A DNA stretch of 20,587 nt from DSWT01 sp036845725 (GCA_036845725.1 DAIUDK010000106.1:1-20587), one strand, 5' to 3'; positions 6,984 through 14,205 are shown, counted from the first letter of the stretch. Notes: generated by a model not told the origin, from the sequence alone. Translations and numbers: made by a program.

Positions 6984-7728
6984 CGTTCATTACCCTTTCG
7001 ACCAATTGTGTGTAGTCAACCGCACCGGGACTGTGAGGCGCGTATTCGTAGATGCTCTGCTGGTGACTCGACGCCTCGGCCAGCTTGACGTTGGCGCGGA
7101 TGGGATCGGCGACTTTGCCCCGGAAGTACTGTTCGAGCAGTTGTAGCACATCGCGGTCTTTGCGCAGTCGCCCATAGTACATCGTTGGCACAACCAACGT
7201 CAGCCGTAGCTGGTGGTCGGGGATGCGCCCGATGCTTTTGAGCGTGTCGATGACCTGCCGGATCCCCACCATGGCAAGATAATCCGTTGAAACAGGGACG
7301 ATGAGTTCGTTGGCATAGAGCAGCGCATTGTGCGTGAGCATGCTGATGCTGTGCGAGCAGTCGAGTAGGACGTAATCGTAGCCATTGACCGATTTCATCG
7401 TGTGGTAGAGGACGCGCCGGGCCACACGTTCGTCGGGGAACTTCCAGAGCTGTCCTTCGGTCCGTACCAACGCCTGGCTGCCCAGGATAAGATCGAGGTT
7501 CTCACGTGCGGAGACGATGCACTCCTCAGGCGCGGCGTAACCGAGCATCACGTCGGCGCTACCGCGCGGGTGCCGGACGCCCAGCCACGTCCCCAGACTG
7601 CCCTGTGGGTCCATGTCGATGCACAGCACGCGCGCACCACGCAGCGCCAGCCCCGCGCCCAGGTTGACGGTGGTCGTCGTCTTGCCCGTGCCGCCTTTGT
7701 AATTGAGGATGCTGATGATGCGTGTCAT
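6976..7728 (-). CDS. ParA/Soj/MinD-type ATPase, orphan
   Basis: P-loop ATPase of the ParA family, which dimerises on ATP, usually binds nucleoid DNA and positions cargo such as chromosomes, plasmids or protein assemblies. The deviant Walker A is NYKGGTGKTTTTVN, with the signature Lys11 and Lys16; A' is VLCIDMDPQG (Asp38/Asp40); the Walker B/switch II strand is YVLLDCSHS (Asp123), where most ParAs have a CPP-type sequence. The C-terminus has the usual IRANVKLAEASSHQQSIYEYAP block. The ATG at 7728 was chosen because MTRIISILNYKGG is the canonical N-terminus; 32 extra codons upstream look non-native. The ribosome site is weak. 250 residues is normal. No ParB or parS-like sequence was seen nearby, and the following gene encodes an acidic protein. 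It is probably not the main chromosomal Soj, though this cannot be excluded. Confidence 0.9.
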   Translation of the reverse strand: MTRIISILNYKGGTGKTTTTVNLGAGLALRGARVLCIDMDPQGSLGTWLGVRHPRGSADVMLGYAAPEECIVSARENLDLILGSQALVRTEGQLWKFPDERVARRVLYHTMKSVNGYDYVLLDCSHSISMLTHNALLYANELIVPVSTDYLAMVGIRQVIDTLKSIGRIPDHQLRLTLVVPTMYYGRLRKDRDVLQLLEQYFRGKVADPIRANVKLAEASSHQQSIYEYAPHSPGAVDYTQLVERVMNDV

Positions 7729-7833
7729 TTGTTGCGCTCGCAAACTCACAAGACCCAGTAGACTGCTTTTGCCGCCCACCATTGGCTGAAGGCTAAGCCT
7801 CCACTGGCATGGATTGTGCTGCATACATCTGTA

Positions 7834-7862
7834 AGCATATCACATTTTACGCCGGAGGACAA
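7834..7862 (-). promoter_or_regulatory. Possible promoter for the ParA-type gene
   Basis: On the minus strand, TTGTCC and TATGCT are separated by 17 bases, about 105 bases upstream of the ATG. The match is partial and not unique enough to be sure. Confidence 0.3.
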
Positions 7863-7928
7863 TGCAAAAATGTTAAACCAGGCTACAAAAGTCGTGATGG
7901 TCTTGTGCTATGCATCCTTTGCCGCTTC

Positions 7929-7937
7929 TGCTATAAT
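7929..7937 (+). promoter_or_regulatory. Extended -10 promoter (TGCTATAAT)
   Basis: TGCTATAAT is a perfect -10 hexamer with the upstream TG of an extended -10; no good -35 lies at normal spacing. It is about 30 bases ahead of the GTG start of the nitrilase-family gene, leaving a short leader with the ribosome site AGGGG. Its position argues that the coding region begins at 7966 rather than further upstream. Confidence 0.65.
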
Positions 7938-7965
7938 GGGTGAATCTGACTTTGTAGGGGCGTGC

Positions 7966-8751
7966 GTGGTCACGTTTGCGTTGGCGGTGAATCGGATTTC
8001 GTCGGATGTGACGGCGAACCTGGACGTGATGGTGCGTATGGCGAACGCTGCGGCTGATGCCGGGGCCGCTGTCGTACTGTTCCCGGAGGCGGCGCCGACC
8101 GGCCTGGTCAATAACGACGACCCCGCGCGCGATTTGCCGCTCGGTCAGTTGCTCCCCGGCCCGGCGACGCGGGCGCTCTCTGCCGTAGCGCAGGCGCGCA
8201 AGTTGTGGCTTGGTTTCGGGCTGCTGGAACGCGACGGCGCACTGTTGTACGACACGGCGGTGCTGCTGTCGCCTACGGGGGAGATTGCGCTCAAATACCG
8301 GCGCATCACGCCTGGCTGGCACGGACGGTATGCCGATCCGGCGGTGTACGCGCATGGAATCGATATCCACGGCGTCTGCACGCCGTGGGGCAGGGTGGCG
8401 TTCTTGCTGTGCGGCGATCTTTTCGATGATGATCTTGTACAGCGTGTGCGAACGTTGAACCCGGACTGGTTGCTGTTTCCTTTTGCGCGCGGCTTCGACG
8501 ATGGAACCTGCGATCAAGCGCGATGGGAACGCGAAGAATTAGGTGCGTATGCTGCGCGTGTCCGAATGGCAGGTGTGACGACGCTGCTGGTGAACTATCT
8601 CGATGATGGTGATTTGGAAGATGACAATTCCTTCGGTGGCGCGTGGGTGATTTCTGGCGCGGGTGATGTGCTTGCGCAGAAATCGTTAGGGCAGGATGGA
8701 CTGTTGTTGGTGACGATGCCGTTGTTGGCTGATGATAGGGTGACACTTTGA
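7966..8751 (+). CDS. Carbon-nitrogen hydrolase (nitrilase superfamily amidase)
   Basis: Amidohydrolase of the nitrilase superfamily, cleaving a non-peptide C-N bond of an amide, carbamoyl compound or nitrile. The Glu-Lys-Cys triad is complete: VVLFPEAAPTG (Glu41), EIALKYRRI (Lys110) and FLLCGDLFDD (Cys149), with family-typical spacing. After the cysteine, RTLNPDWLLFPFARG and GAYAARVRMAGVTTLLVNYLD match the fold. The GTG at 7966 is preferred: AGGGG lies 5 bases before it, the first strand (VTFALAVN) follows at once, and a TATAAT sits in the alternative N-terminal extension. An ATG at 7870 (with GGAGG 11 bases before it) is in frame and would add a hydrophobic MLNQATKVVMVLCYASFAASA leader, so a longer form is not excluded. 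261 residues. The last 4 bases overlap the HAD gene. Substrate unknown. Confidence 0.9.
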   Translation: MVTFALAVNRISSDVTANLDVMVRMANAAADAGAAVVLFPEAAPTGLVNNDDPARDLPLGQLLPGPATRALSAVAQARKLWLGFGLLERDGALLYDTAVLLSPTGEIALKYRRITPGWHGRYADPAVYAHGIDIHGVCTPWGRVAFLLCGDLFDDDLVQRVRTLNPDWLLFPFARGFDDGTCDQARWEREELGAYAARVRMAGVTTLLVNYLDDGDLEDDNSFGGAWVISGAGDVLAQKSLGQDGLLLVTMPLLADDRVTL

Positions 8752-9398
8752 TCAAATACCTGTTCTGGGATGCGGGTGGGACGTTGTTCGACACATATCC
8801 GGCGGTGGTGGAGGCATGCCGGGTGGCGTTGCGCGATTTTGGAGAAGAAGCCTCGCCGGAGTGGCTGAAGGCCTTGTTCAAACGCTCTACGTCCTTTGGT
8901 ATTCGCACACTGGCGGATACGTTTTCTCTGGATGAGGATGCGTTTCGGCAGCATTTCGAGCGCGCCTATGACGCTATCGCCGAGCAGTACCAGCCACCGT
9001 TCTCTGGTGTTGAAGCGGTGTGCCGCTACGTCTGCGAGATTGGCGGGCGCAATTTTATTGTGACGCATCGCACGGAGGCTTCATTGCAGGCCTTGTTGGA
9101 AACCCACAATCTGGCGCGCTATTTCACCGATTATATTGCCAAGGAAGACCCGTACCCGCGCAAGCCCGATCCTGAGTCGTTGAACGCTTTGATCGCGCAG
9201 TACGCCCTTAACCGCGCTATGTGTCTTCTCATCGGCGACCGCGACCTGGACATCGTCGCCGGGCAGCGCGCCGGCATCCGTACGTGCTTTTTCGGCACCG
9301 ATCCGCATGAGGCACGACCTGATTTGAAGATCGTGGACTATGCTGTCCTGTTGGATTGGTTGCGCGCTGAAAATGCCGATGCTTACAGCGACGCGTAA
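8748..9398 (+). CDS. HAD superfamily hydrolase with DxGGT motif I
   Basis: Haloacid-dehalogenase-like hydrolase, probably a small-molecule phosphatase, 216 residues. Motif I is YLFWDAGGTLFDT: the nucleophile Asp8 is present, but the usual second aspartate (D-x-D-G-T) is Gly10. Motif II is FIVTHRT (Thr106), motif III RKPDPESL (Lys139), and motif IV LIGDRDLDIVAGQRAG (Asp164/Asp168). The helical insert between motifs I and II is a subfamily I-type cap. The start is TTG in a TTGA overlap with the nitrilase-family stop, so translation is coupled. The Asp-to-Gly change removes the residue that normally acts as general acid/base in HAD phosphatases. DAGGT variants recur in the HDHD3-like branch, so activity on another leaving group, or a slower enzyme, is possible. 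Confidence 0.88.
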   Translation: MIKYLFWDAGGTLFDTYPAVVEACRVALRDFGEEASPEWLKALFKRSTSFGIRTLADTFSLDEDAFRQHFERAYDAIAEQYQPPFSGVEAVCRYVCEIGGRNFIVTHRTEASLQALLETHNLARYFTDYIAKEDPYPRKPDPESLNALIAQYALNRAMCLLIGDRDLDIVAGQRAGIRTCFFGTDPHEARPDLKIVDYAVLLDWLRAENADAYSDA

Positions 9399-9417
9399 CA
9401 TCCGGCGCGTTTTCCTG

Positions 9418-9423
9418 TATAAT
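9418..9423 (+). promoter_or_regulatory. Likely -10 element (TATAAT) before the DUF2156 gene
   Basis: A perfect TATAAT lies in CCTGTATAATGAG, about 60 bases before the ATG at 9481, in the only non-coding gap of this stretch. No convincing -35 is present at 16-18 bases. A strong AGGAGG follows at 9463. Confidence 0.5.
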
Positions 9424-9480
9424 GAGCTTTCTGATAGTTTAACGTTCTAAAGGTCCATTTCTAGGAGGCAAGTTGACTTT

Positions 9481-10389
9481 ATGACGACGTATCCAACGTT
9501 CCCGGACTTCAAGCCGTTGACGCTTGAGGATCGCGAAGTATTGCATCGACGCTTGTGGCAGTACCAGCCGGACACTTCAGAATTGACGTTTATCAATTTG
9601 TTTATCTGGCGTGAATACTACAATTTTCGCTGGTCGATTGACGGAGAGTGTCTGTTGATTGTCGCCGACCGCGAGGAAGAGCCATTCGCGCTTCAGCCGG
9701 TTGGCCCGACGCCGCGCGACGCGGCAACGCGCGATTTGCTGTACTGGCTGCGTGACACACGTGGTGTGGCGTCGCCGTCGATCGAGCGCGCCGACCGGCG
9801 TCTCGCTGACGAGTTGCAGGGCTGTAAGGAGTTTGTCGTCGAGCCGGTGCGCGCCCACTTCGATTACATTTATCGCAGTGAGGATCTGGGTTCGCTCGCT
9901 GGGCGCAAGTACAGCAAGAAACGCAATCATGTCAACCAGTTTTTGCGTTCCTATGCCTACACCTATGCACCGATCACACCTTCGCTCACCGACGATTGTC
10001 TGGCACTAGCAGAAGTGTGGTGCGAGCAGCGGTTGTGCGAGGATGATATCAGCCTGCTCCACGAGTTCCGCGGTATCCGCGACGCGCTGGATCACTTTGA
10101 CGCGCTGCGGCTTGAGGGTGGGGCCATACTCGTCGATGGGAAAGTGCAGGCGTTCTCCCTCGGCGAGCAGTTGAATGAAACCACGGCCGTCGTCCACATC
10201 GAAAAAGCGAACCCCGAGTTCAAAGGCATCTATCCGATGATCACGCAGCAGTTCTCTGAGCAGCGTTGGCAGGGAAGGGTCGATTTCATCAACCGCGAGC
10301 AGGACCTGGGCGATCCCGGTCTGCGCCAGGCGAAGGAATCCTATTTCCCGGACCACCTCGTAGAGAAGTTTAGTGTGCGGCTGGCGTAA
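9481..10389 (+). CDS. DUF2156 protein (lysyl-phosphatidylglycerol synthase C-terminal domain-like)
   Basis: Soluble 302-residue protein that resembles the DUF2156/LPG_synthase_C family, a double GNAT-like acyltransferase fold. In MprF that domain transfers an aminoacyl group from tRNA to phosphatidylglycerol; free-standing members are uncharacterised. Recognisable blocks are FPDFKPLTLEDREVLHRRL at the N-terminus, ELTFINLFIWREYY, YIYRSEDLGSLAGRKYSKKR followed by NHVNQF (Tyr144 region), and the C-terminal VVHIEKANPEFKGIYPMI and FINREQDLGDPGLRQAKESY. No membrane segments are present, so the flippase half of MprF is absent. AGGAGG lies 12 bases before the ATG, a rather long gap, but no other in-frame start fits. 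The next gene begins 24 bases later. The acceptor and donor are unknown. Confidence 0.85.
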   Translation: MTTYPTFPDFKPLTLEDREVLHRRLWQYQPDTSELTFINLFIWREYYNFRWSIDGECLLIVADREEEPFALQPVGPTPRDAATRDLLYWLRDTRGVASPSIERADRRLADELQGCKEFVVEPVRAHFDYIYRSEDLGSLAGRKYSKKRNHVNQFLRSYAYTYAPITPSLTDDCLALAEVWCEQRLCEDDISLLHEFRGIRDALDHFDALRLEGGAILVDGKVQAFSLGEQLNETTAVVHIEKANPEFKGIYPMITQQFSEQRWQGRVDFINREQDLGDPGLRQAKESYFPDHLVEKFSVRLA

Positions 10390-10413
10390 TGCGCTGTAAG
10401 GTGTTTTGATACT

Positions 10414-12270
10414 GTGGACGCGCGCTTACTGGACATTTTGCAACTGGCCCGTGATGAGCAGCGGGAAACTGCTCTGCTGCGCCTGCGTGAATATCTGAGA
10501 TTGTATCCGCACGATGCCGACGCGTGGGTGGTACTCGGTGGATTAGCTCCGGATCAAAATATTGCACTCTCGGCACTGCGGCGCGCAGTGCAGCTGTCGC
10601 CGGAGAATGCGATGGCGCGTGATGCGTTGGTGGCGTTAGAAGCACAAACCATTGTGTCGATGCCGGAATTTCCCCCGATCCCCGAGCTTATCTCCTGGGA
10701 ACTTCCCACTCGAGCCAGTGATGAGGCTCCGCTGCCAGAGTTTGCGGAGGACCCGGGGGTTGCCGGGCAGCCCGAGGATGTCGAGTCCTTCGAAGCGCCA
10801 TGGGATACCGAACTGGCTGAAGAACCAGATGCTTCCTGGGAACCTGAATTGCAGCCGGCACTCGATGCTGTCTCGACGTTCGAGGAGGTGGCGCAGCCTG
10901 ATACAGCCTGGGATGCGGATTTTCAGGTTGTGCGCGATGCGCGCGCAGTCGTGTGGCCGTTCGTTGTGCGTGGCGAAAAGACCCGCACGTTGGGCGCGTT
11001 ATTGGATGAGAACCGGCTCACGCGCCAGGATTTGCTGTGGGCGGCGCTAGAGGCACGCAATGAGGACGTTCGCCAGGCAGCTCAGATCCTTCTGGAGACC
11101 ACCCACCGTCTGACGGATGTAACAATGGCACTGGAGGACGCGCGTTTGATCGCCTGGCCTTTCCGCCGCTTGAACCGTCCGCTGGGCAAGTTAGTGGACG
11201 CGGGAACGGTGCGGGTGAAGGATTTGCGCCGCGCGGCCTGGTATGCGAAAGATGCGCGGTTGCGCGAGGCCGCCCGGGTGATGTTGCCGGTCGCGTTGGA
11301 GCGCCGCGAGGCCGAGAAACACAGACGCGCCGCGCAGAAAGAGCGCCAGCAAGCCGTCGAGCCGCCACCATCCGCGGAGCGGCAGCAGAGTGCTCCCGCA
11401 GCGTCTGTCCCCAAGGCATCGAAGCCGGAACGCGAGCGCAAGCCGGTCTGTGCGTCTGAAGATGCCTCGAAAGCCAACCGTACTGCTTCCGACGATCATA
11501 TGGTGCGCCCGATGCCCGTCATCCAGGGATCGGACTATCTCGCCAACGAAGTGCAGCGTCGCTACCGGCAGAGCGCCATCATTGCCGCCATCGTGATGTT
11601 CCTTGTCCTGGCAGGACTTTTGGTCGTGTTGGCAATCATTGTGATGGAGGTTGTCAATCGAAAAGCGCCGGCCTTGTGGCTTTGGCCGCTTGTCCCGGCC
11701 TTGCTTCTGCCGCTCTTCTGGTTGAGCAACCGCTTCGTCGAATTGTGGCAAGAGGAACAGAACTTTCGCCGTGGGCAGCTTGGCGAAAGTGAGGTGGCGC
11801 GGCTGCTGCGTCTGGGTCTCGGCGGCGATTGGACGCTATTTCGCAATGTCAAATTACCGGGCAGCAAGGTGGATATCGATATGGTGTTGTTGGGGCCGCC
11901 GGGTGTGTTTGCCCTGGAGGTGAAGGCGTACACGGGCAATTTTCGGTATGCCAAACAGCATTTCTATCGTCGCTCGATGATGACCTGGCGGCGGATGCAG
12001 CACAACCCAGGCAAACAAGCACGCGCGGCGGGCGGCGTGTTGCATGCCTACATCACCAACACCTTGAACGAAGACGTGTGGGTCGAGCCGCGATTGGTGT
12101 GGGTGGGGCCGGGCGCGCTGAAGTTGGAGGAACCTGAGGTTTTCGTCTGGTTCGTCGAAAAAATGGATCAGGAGACCGAACGGCTGCGCGCACTTCCCCA
12201 GAAACTATCCCCTGAGAAGCGCGCCGCCCTCTCCGGCCTCTTGCGTGGTTTGTGCAGTACCTTGCGGTAG
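10414..12270 (+). CDS. Membrane protein with TPR-like N-terminus, internal duplication and NERD nuclease-like domain
   Basis: A 618-residue multidomain protein of unknown role. Residues 1-75 form a TPR-like helical pair (LLRLREYLRLYPHDADAWVV, ALSALRRAVQLSPENAMARD). An acidic linker follows. Residues 175-228 and 242-294 are a tandem duplication: DARAVVWPF...GALLDENRLTRQDLLWAALEA and DARLIAWPF...GKLVDAGTVRVKDLRRAAWYA. Residues about 295-370 are charged and low-complexity. Two membrane segments lie at about 388-411 and 418-438. A NERD domain begins at about 454 (RGQLGESEVARLL), with VDIDMVLLGPPGVFALEVKAYTG giving Asp487/Asp489 and Glu502-x-Lys504, the NERD nuclease-like core. NERD domains are related to PD-(D/E)XK nucleases and are tied to DNA processing. 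The start is GTG with AAGGTG 10 bases upstream. It is 24 bases behind the DUF2156 gene, so they are likely co-transcribed. Confidence 0.85.
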   Translation: MDARLLDILQLARDEQRETALLRLREYLRLYPHDADAWVVLGGLAPDQNIALSALRRAVQLSPENAMARDALVALEAQTIVSMPEFPPIPELISWELPTRASDEAPLPEFAEDPGVAGQPEDVESFEAPWDTELAEEPDASWEPELQPALDAVSTFEEVAQPDTAWDADFQVVRDARAVVWPFVVRGEKTRTLGALLDENRLTRQDLLWAALEARNEDVRQAAQILLETTHRLTDVTMALEDARLIAWPFRRLNRPLGKLVDAGTVRVKDLRRAAWYAKDARLREAARVMLPVALERREAEKHRRAAQKERQQAVEPPPSAERQQSAPAASVPKASKPERERKPVCASEDASKANRTASDDHMVRPMPVIQGSDYLANEVQRRYRQSAIIAAIVMFLVLAGLLVVLAIIVMEVVNRKAPALWLWPLVPALLLPLFWLSNRFVELWQEEQNFRRGQLGESEVARLLRLGLGGDWTLFRNVKLPGSKVDIDMVLLGPPGVFALEVKAYTGNFRYAKQHFYRRSMMTWRRMQHNPGKQARAAGGVLHAYITNTLNEDVWVEPRLVWVGPGALKLEEPEVFVWFVEKMDQETERLRALPQKLSPEKRAALSGLLRGLCSTLR

Positions 12271-12290
12271 TGTCTTCTTGAAATGTGGGG

Positions 12291-12333
12291 GTGGGGATTT
12301 GGGGGCGGGCTGCGCCCGCCCCCAAATCCCCAC
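12291..12333. terminator. Bidirectional rho-independent terminator with 20-bp GC-rich stem
   Basis: A perfect 20-bp stem (arms 12291-12310 and 12314-12333; core GGGGGCGGGC) closes on the 3-base loop TGC. On the plus strand it is followed by TCTTCCTCTTTTATTTT. It lies between the convergent NERD-protein gene and pyrG. On the minus strand no clean T-tract follows, so termination may be less efficient for pyrG. Confidence 0.88.
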
Positions 12334-12371
12334 TCTTCCTCTTTTATTTTGATGACATAACCACGGCTATC

Positions 12372-13985
12372 TTATCCGCCGATTCTTTTTATTGCCGCCT
12401 CCACAAACCCCCGGAAGAGGGGATGTGGGCGTTGCAGGCGCGATTTGAATTCCGGGTGGAACTGGCTGCCGAGCATCCACGGGTGATCGCGCAATTCGGC
12501 GATTTCGACCAGCCGGTTATCCGGCGATAGACCGCTGAAGATCATCCCCGCCTTTCCCAAAACCTCACGGTAGGCGTTGTTGAACTCGAAGCGATGCCGG
12601 TGACGCTCGTAGACTTCTTCCACACCGTATGCAGCACGTGCCTTTGTGCCCGGTTGTAATTCGCATGGATACCGCCCTAAACGCATTGTGCCACCCATAT
12701 CGAGCAGGTCTTCCTGATCGGGCATCAGCGAGATGAGGGGGTGCTGCGTCTTGTGCTTGAATTCCGTGCTATTGACGTCGTCGGTCTGAAGTACGTGGCG
12801 GGCGAACTCGATGCACATCACCTGCATTCCCAGGCATAGTCCCAAGTAAGGGATTTGATTCTCGCGGGCGATTTTTGCGGCCAGAATCTTGCCCTCGATG
12901 CCCCGCGACCCGAATCCACCGGGCACGACGATCCCGTCAGCCTGGATGACTCGTTCGAGGTCTTCGCCGTGTTCCAATGTCTCACTGTGGATCCAGTCGA
13001 TTTCGATGGCGTACCCATGATACAACCCCGCGTGGATCAACGCCTCGCGGACGCTCATGTAGGCGTCGTGGAGTTCCACGTACTTGCCCACCAGCGCGAT
13101 GTGCACCGTCGGTTTGTCGGACTTGAGGCGCTCGATGGCATCCCGCCAATCGTTCAAGTTCGGTGGATGGGTTTTGTCTTGCAGGTGCAGCATCCCGACG
13201 GCCAGATCGCCAAGTTGGGCCTCTTCTAACATTAGCGGGACTTCATAGATACTGCTCGCCGTCGTCAAGGGAATCACTGCCTCGCGTTCCACATCGCAGA
13301 AAAGGGCAACTTTGGCGCGGATATCGCCGTTGATGGGCGAATCCGACCGTAACGCAATAATATCCGGCTGGATGCCCATGCCGCGCAGTTCGCGGACGCT
13401 GTGCTGGGTGGGCTTGGTCTTCAGTTCGCCGCTGGAACTCAGGTAGGGCAGCAGGGTCAGGTGGATGTAGAGGACGTTGTCGCGCCCGACGTCTTTGCGC
13501 ATCTGGCGGATGGCTTCCAGGTACGGTTGGCCCTCAATGTCACCCACCGTGCCGCCAATTTCCACCAGTGCTACGTCGGCCTTCAGGTCTTGCGCCGCGC
13601 GGATGATGCGCCGTTTGATCTCGTTGGTGACGTGGGGCACGACCTGGATTGTGCCGCCCAGGAAGTCGCCACGCCGCTCGCGCGCGATGACCTCGCTATA
13701 CACCTGTCCCGTGGTAACGTTGTTGAGTTTGCCCAGGTTGTCGTCGATGAAGCGTTCGTAGTGCCCCAGGTCGAGGTCGGTTTCCGCACCGTCTTCGGTG
13801 ACGAAGACTTCGCCGTGCTGATAGGGCGCCATCGTGCCGGGGTCGACGTTCAGATAAGGGTCCAATTTCTGGATGGAGACACTCAGCCCGCGGGCTTTGA
13901 GGATATGGCCCAATGACGCCGCCATAATGCCCTTCCCGAGAGAACTGACCACACCACCCGTTACAAAGATATATTTCGTTGTCAT
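12372..13985 (-). CDS. pyrG: CTP synthase
   Basis: Makes CTP from UTP, ATP and glutamine, the last step of pyrimidine nucleotide synthesis; cytosolic homotetramer. The amidoligase half opens with TKYIFVTGGVVSSLGKGI (ATP/UTP site) and has LDPYLNVDPGTMAPYQHGEV and EIGGTVGDIEGQPY. The class I glutaminase half has GGFGSRGIEGK, the nucleophile Cys384 in LGLCLGMQVM, and the His510/Glu512 pair in SQFHPEFKSR. 537 residues, full length, all motifs intact. The ATG at 13985 was chosen because AGGAGG ends 5 bases before it; a GTG two codons earlier overlaps that ribosome site. A TTGGCA-16-TAGAAT promoter predicts a leader of under 20 bases, leaving no room for an attenuator. It is divergent from the glucokinase gene. 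Confidence 0.98.
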   Translation of the reverse strand: MTTKYIFVTGGVVSSLGKGIMAASLGHILKARGLSVSIQKLDPYLNVDPGTMAPYQHGEVFVTEDGAETDLDLGHYERFIDDNLGKLNNVTTGQVYSEVIARERRGDFLGGTIQVVPHVTNEIKRRIIRAAQDLKADVALVEIGGTVGDIEGQPYLEAIRQMRKDVGRDNVLYIHLTLLPYLSSSGELKTKPTQHSVRELRGMGIQPDIIALRSDSPINGDIRAKVALFCDVEREAVIPLTTASSIYEVPLMLEEAQLGDLAVGMLHLQDKTHPPNLNDWRDAIERLKSDKPTVHIALVGKYVELHDAYMSVREALIHAGLYHGYAIEIDWIHSETLEHGEDLERVIQADGIVVPGGFGSRGIEGKILAAKIARENQIPYLGLCLGMQVMCIEFARHVLQTDDVNSTEFKHKTQHPLISLMPDQEDLLDMGGTMRLGRYPCELQPGTKARAAYGVEEVYERHRHRFEFNNAYREVLGKAGMIFSGLSPDNRLVEIAELRDHPWMLGSQFHPEFKSRLQRPHPLFRGFVEAAIKRIGG

Positions 13986-14008
13986 GATCACCTCCTCACG
14001 GGATTGCT

Positions 14009-14036
14009 ATTCTACAGGGTTTCCGGGAAATGCCAA
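14009..14036 (-). promoter_or_regulatory. Probable pyrG promoter
   Basis: On the minus strand, TTGGCA and TAGAAT are separated by 16 bases. Transcription would start about 17 bases before the pyrG ATG, just ahead of its AGGAGG site. Confidence 0.55.
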
Positions 14037-14044
14037 TTGGAAAT

Positions 14045-14068
14045 AGTCAAGTGGTCGGGCAGTCAAGT
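14045..14068. repeat. Direct repeat AGTCAAGT (16-nt period)
   Basis: AGTCAAGT occurs exactly at 14045 and 14061, within a stretch where GTC recurs (AGTCAAGT, GGTCGGGC, AGTCAAGT, CAGGTAGTCC). It behaves like another of the roughly 8-nt-period intergenic arrays of this window. Confidence 0.5.
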
Positions 14069-14125
14069 CAGGTAGTCCAAAACCAGATAAGTGTGGTGTT
14101 TATCAGTCGAACTTCATCATTTGTT

Positions 14126-14153
14126 TTGGTTTTTCCGCAAGGTAGATTATACT
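14126..14153 (+). promoter_or_regulatory. Probable promoter for the glucokinase-like gene
   Basis: TTGGTT and TATACT are separated by 16 bases, about 53 bases before the ATG at 14206. The start would fall just before, or in, the 8-nt repeat array that forms the leader. Confidence 0.5.
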
Positions 14154-14157
14154 ATCC

Positions 14158-14196
14158 GACTATCGGATTATTGGACTGAAGACTGACAGACTATTG
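14158..14196. repeat. Five tandem ~8-nt units (GACTATTG-type array)
   Basis: Successive units read GACTATCG, GATTATTG, GACTGAA, GACTGACA, GACTATTG and run directly into the GGGGGG ribosome site of the next gene. The array would be transcribed as the 5' leader. Confidence 0.75.
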
Positions 14197-14205
14197 GGGG
14201 GAATA

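Noticed and set aside
7729..7824. 32-codon N-terminal extension of the ParA-type ATPase
   Set aside because: The canonical family N-terminus begins at the ATG at 7728 directly before the first strand and Walker A; the extension has no similarity to a domain and lies in the divergent promoter region.
13401..13916. Plus-strand open frame opposite pyrG
   Set aside because: Fully antisense to intact CTP synthase motifs; no start signals or family resemblance.
13986..13991. GTG start two codons upstream for pyrG
   Set aside because: It overlaps the AGGAGG ribosome site, which is ideally spaced for the ATG at 13985.
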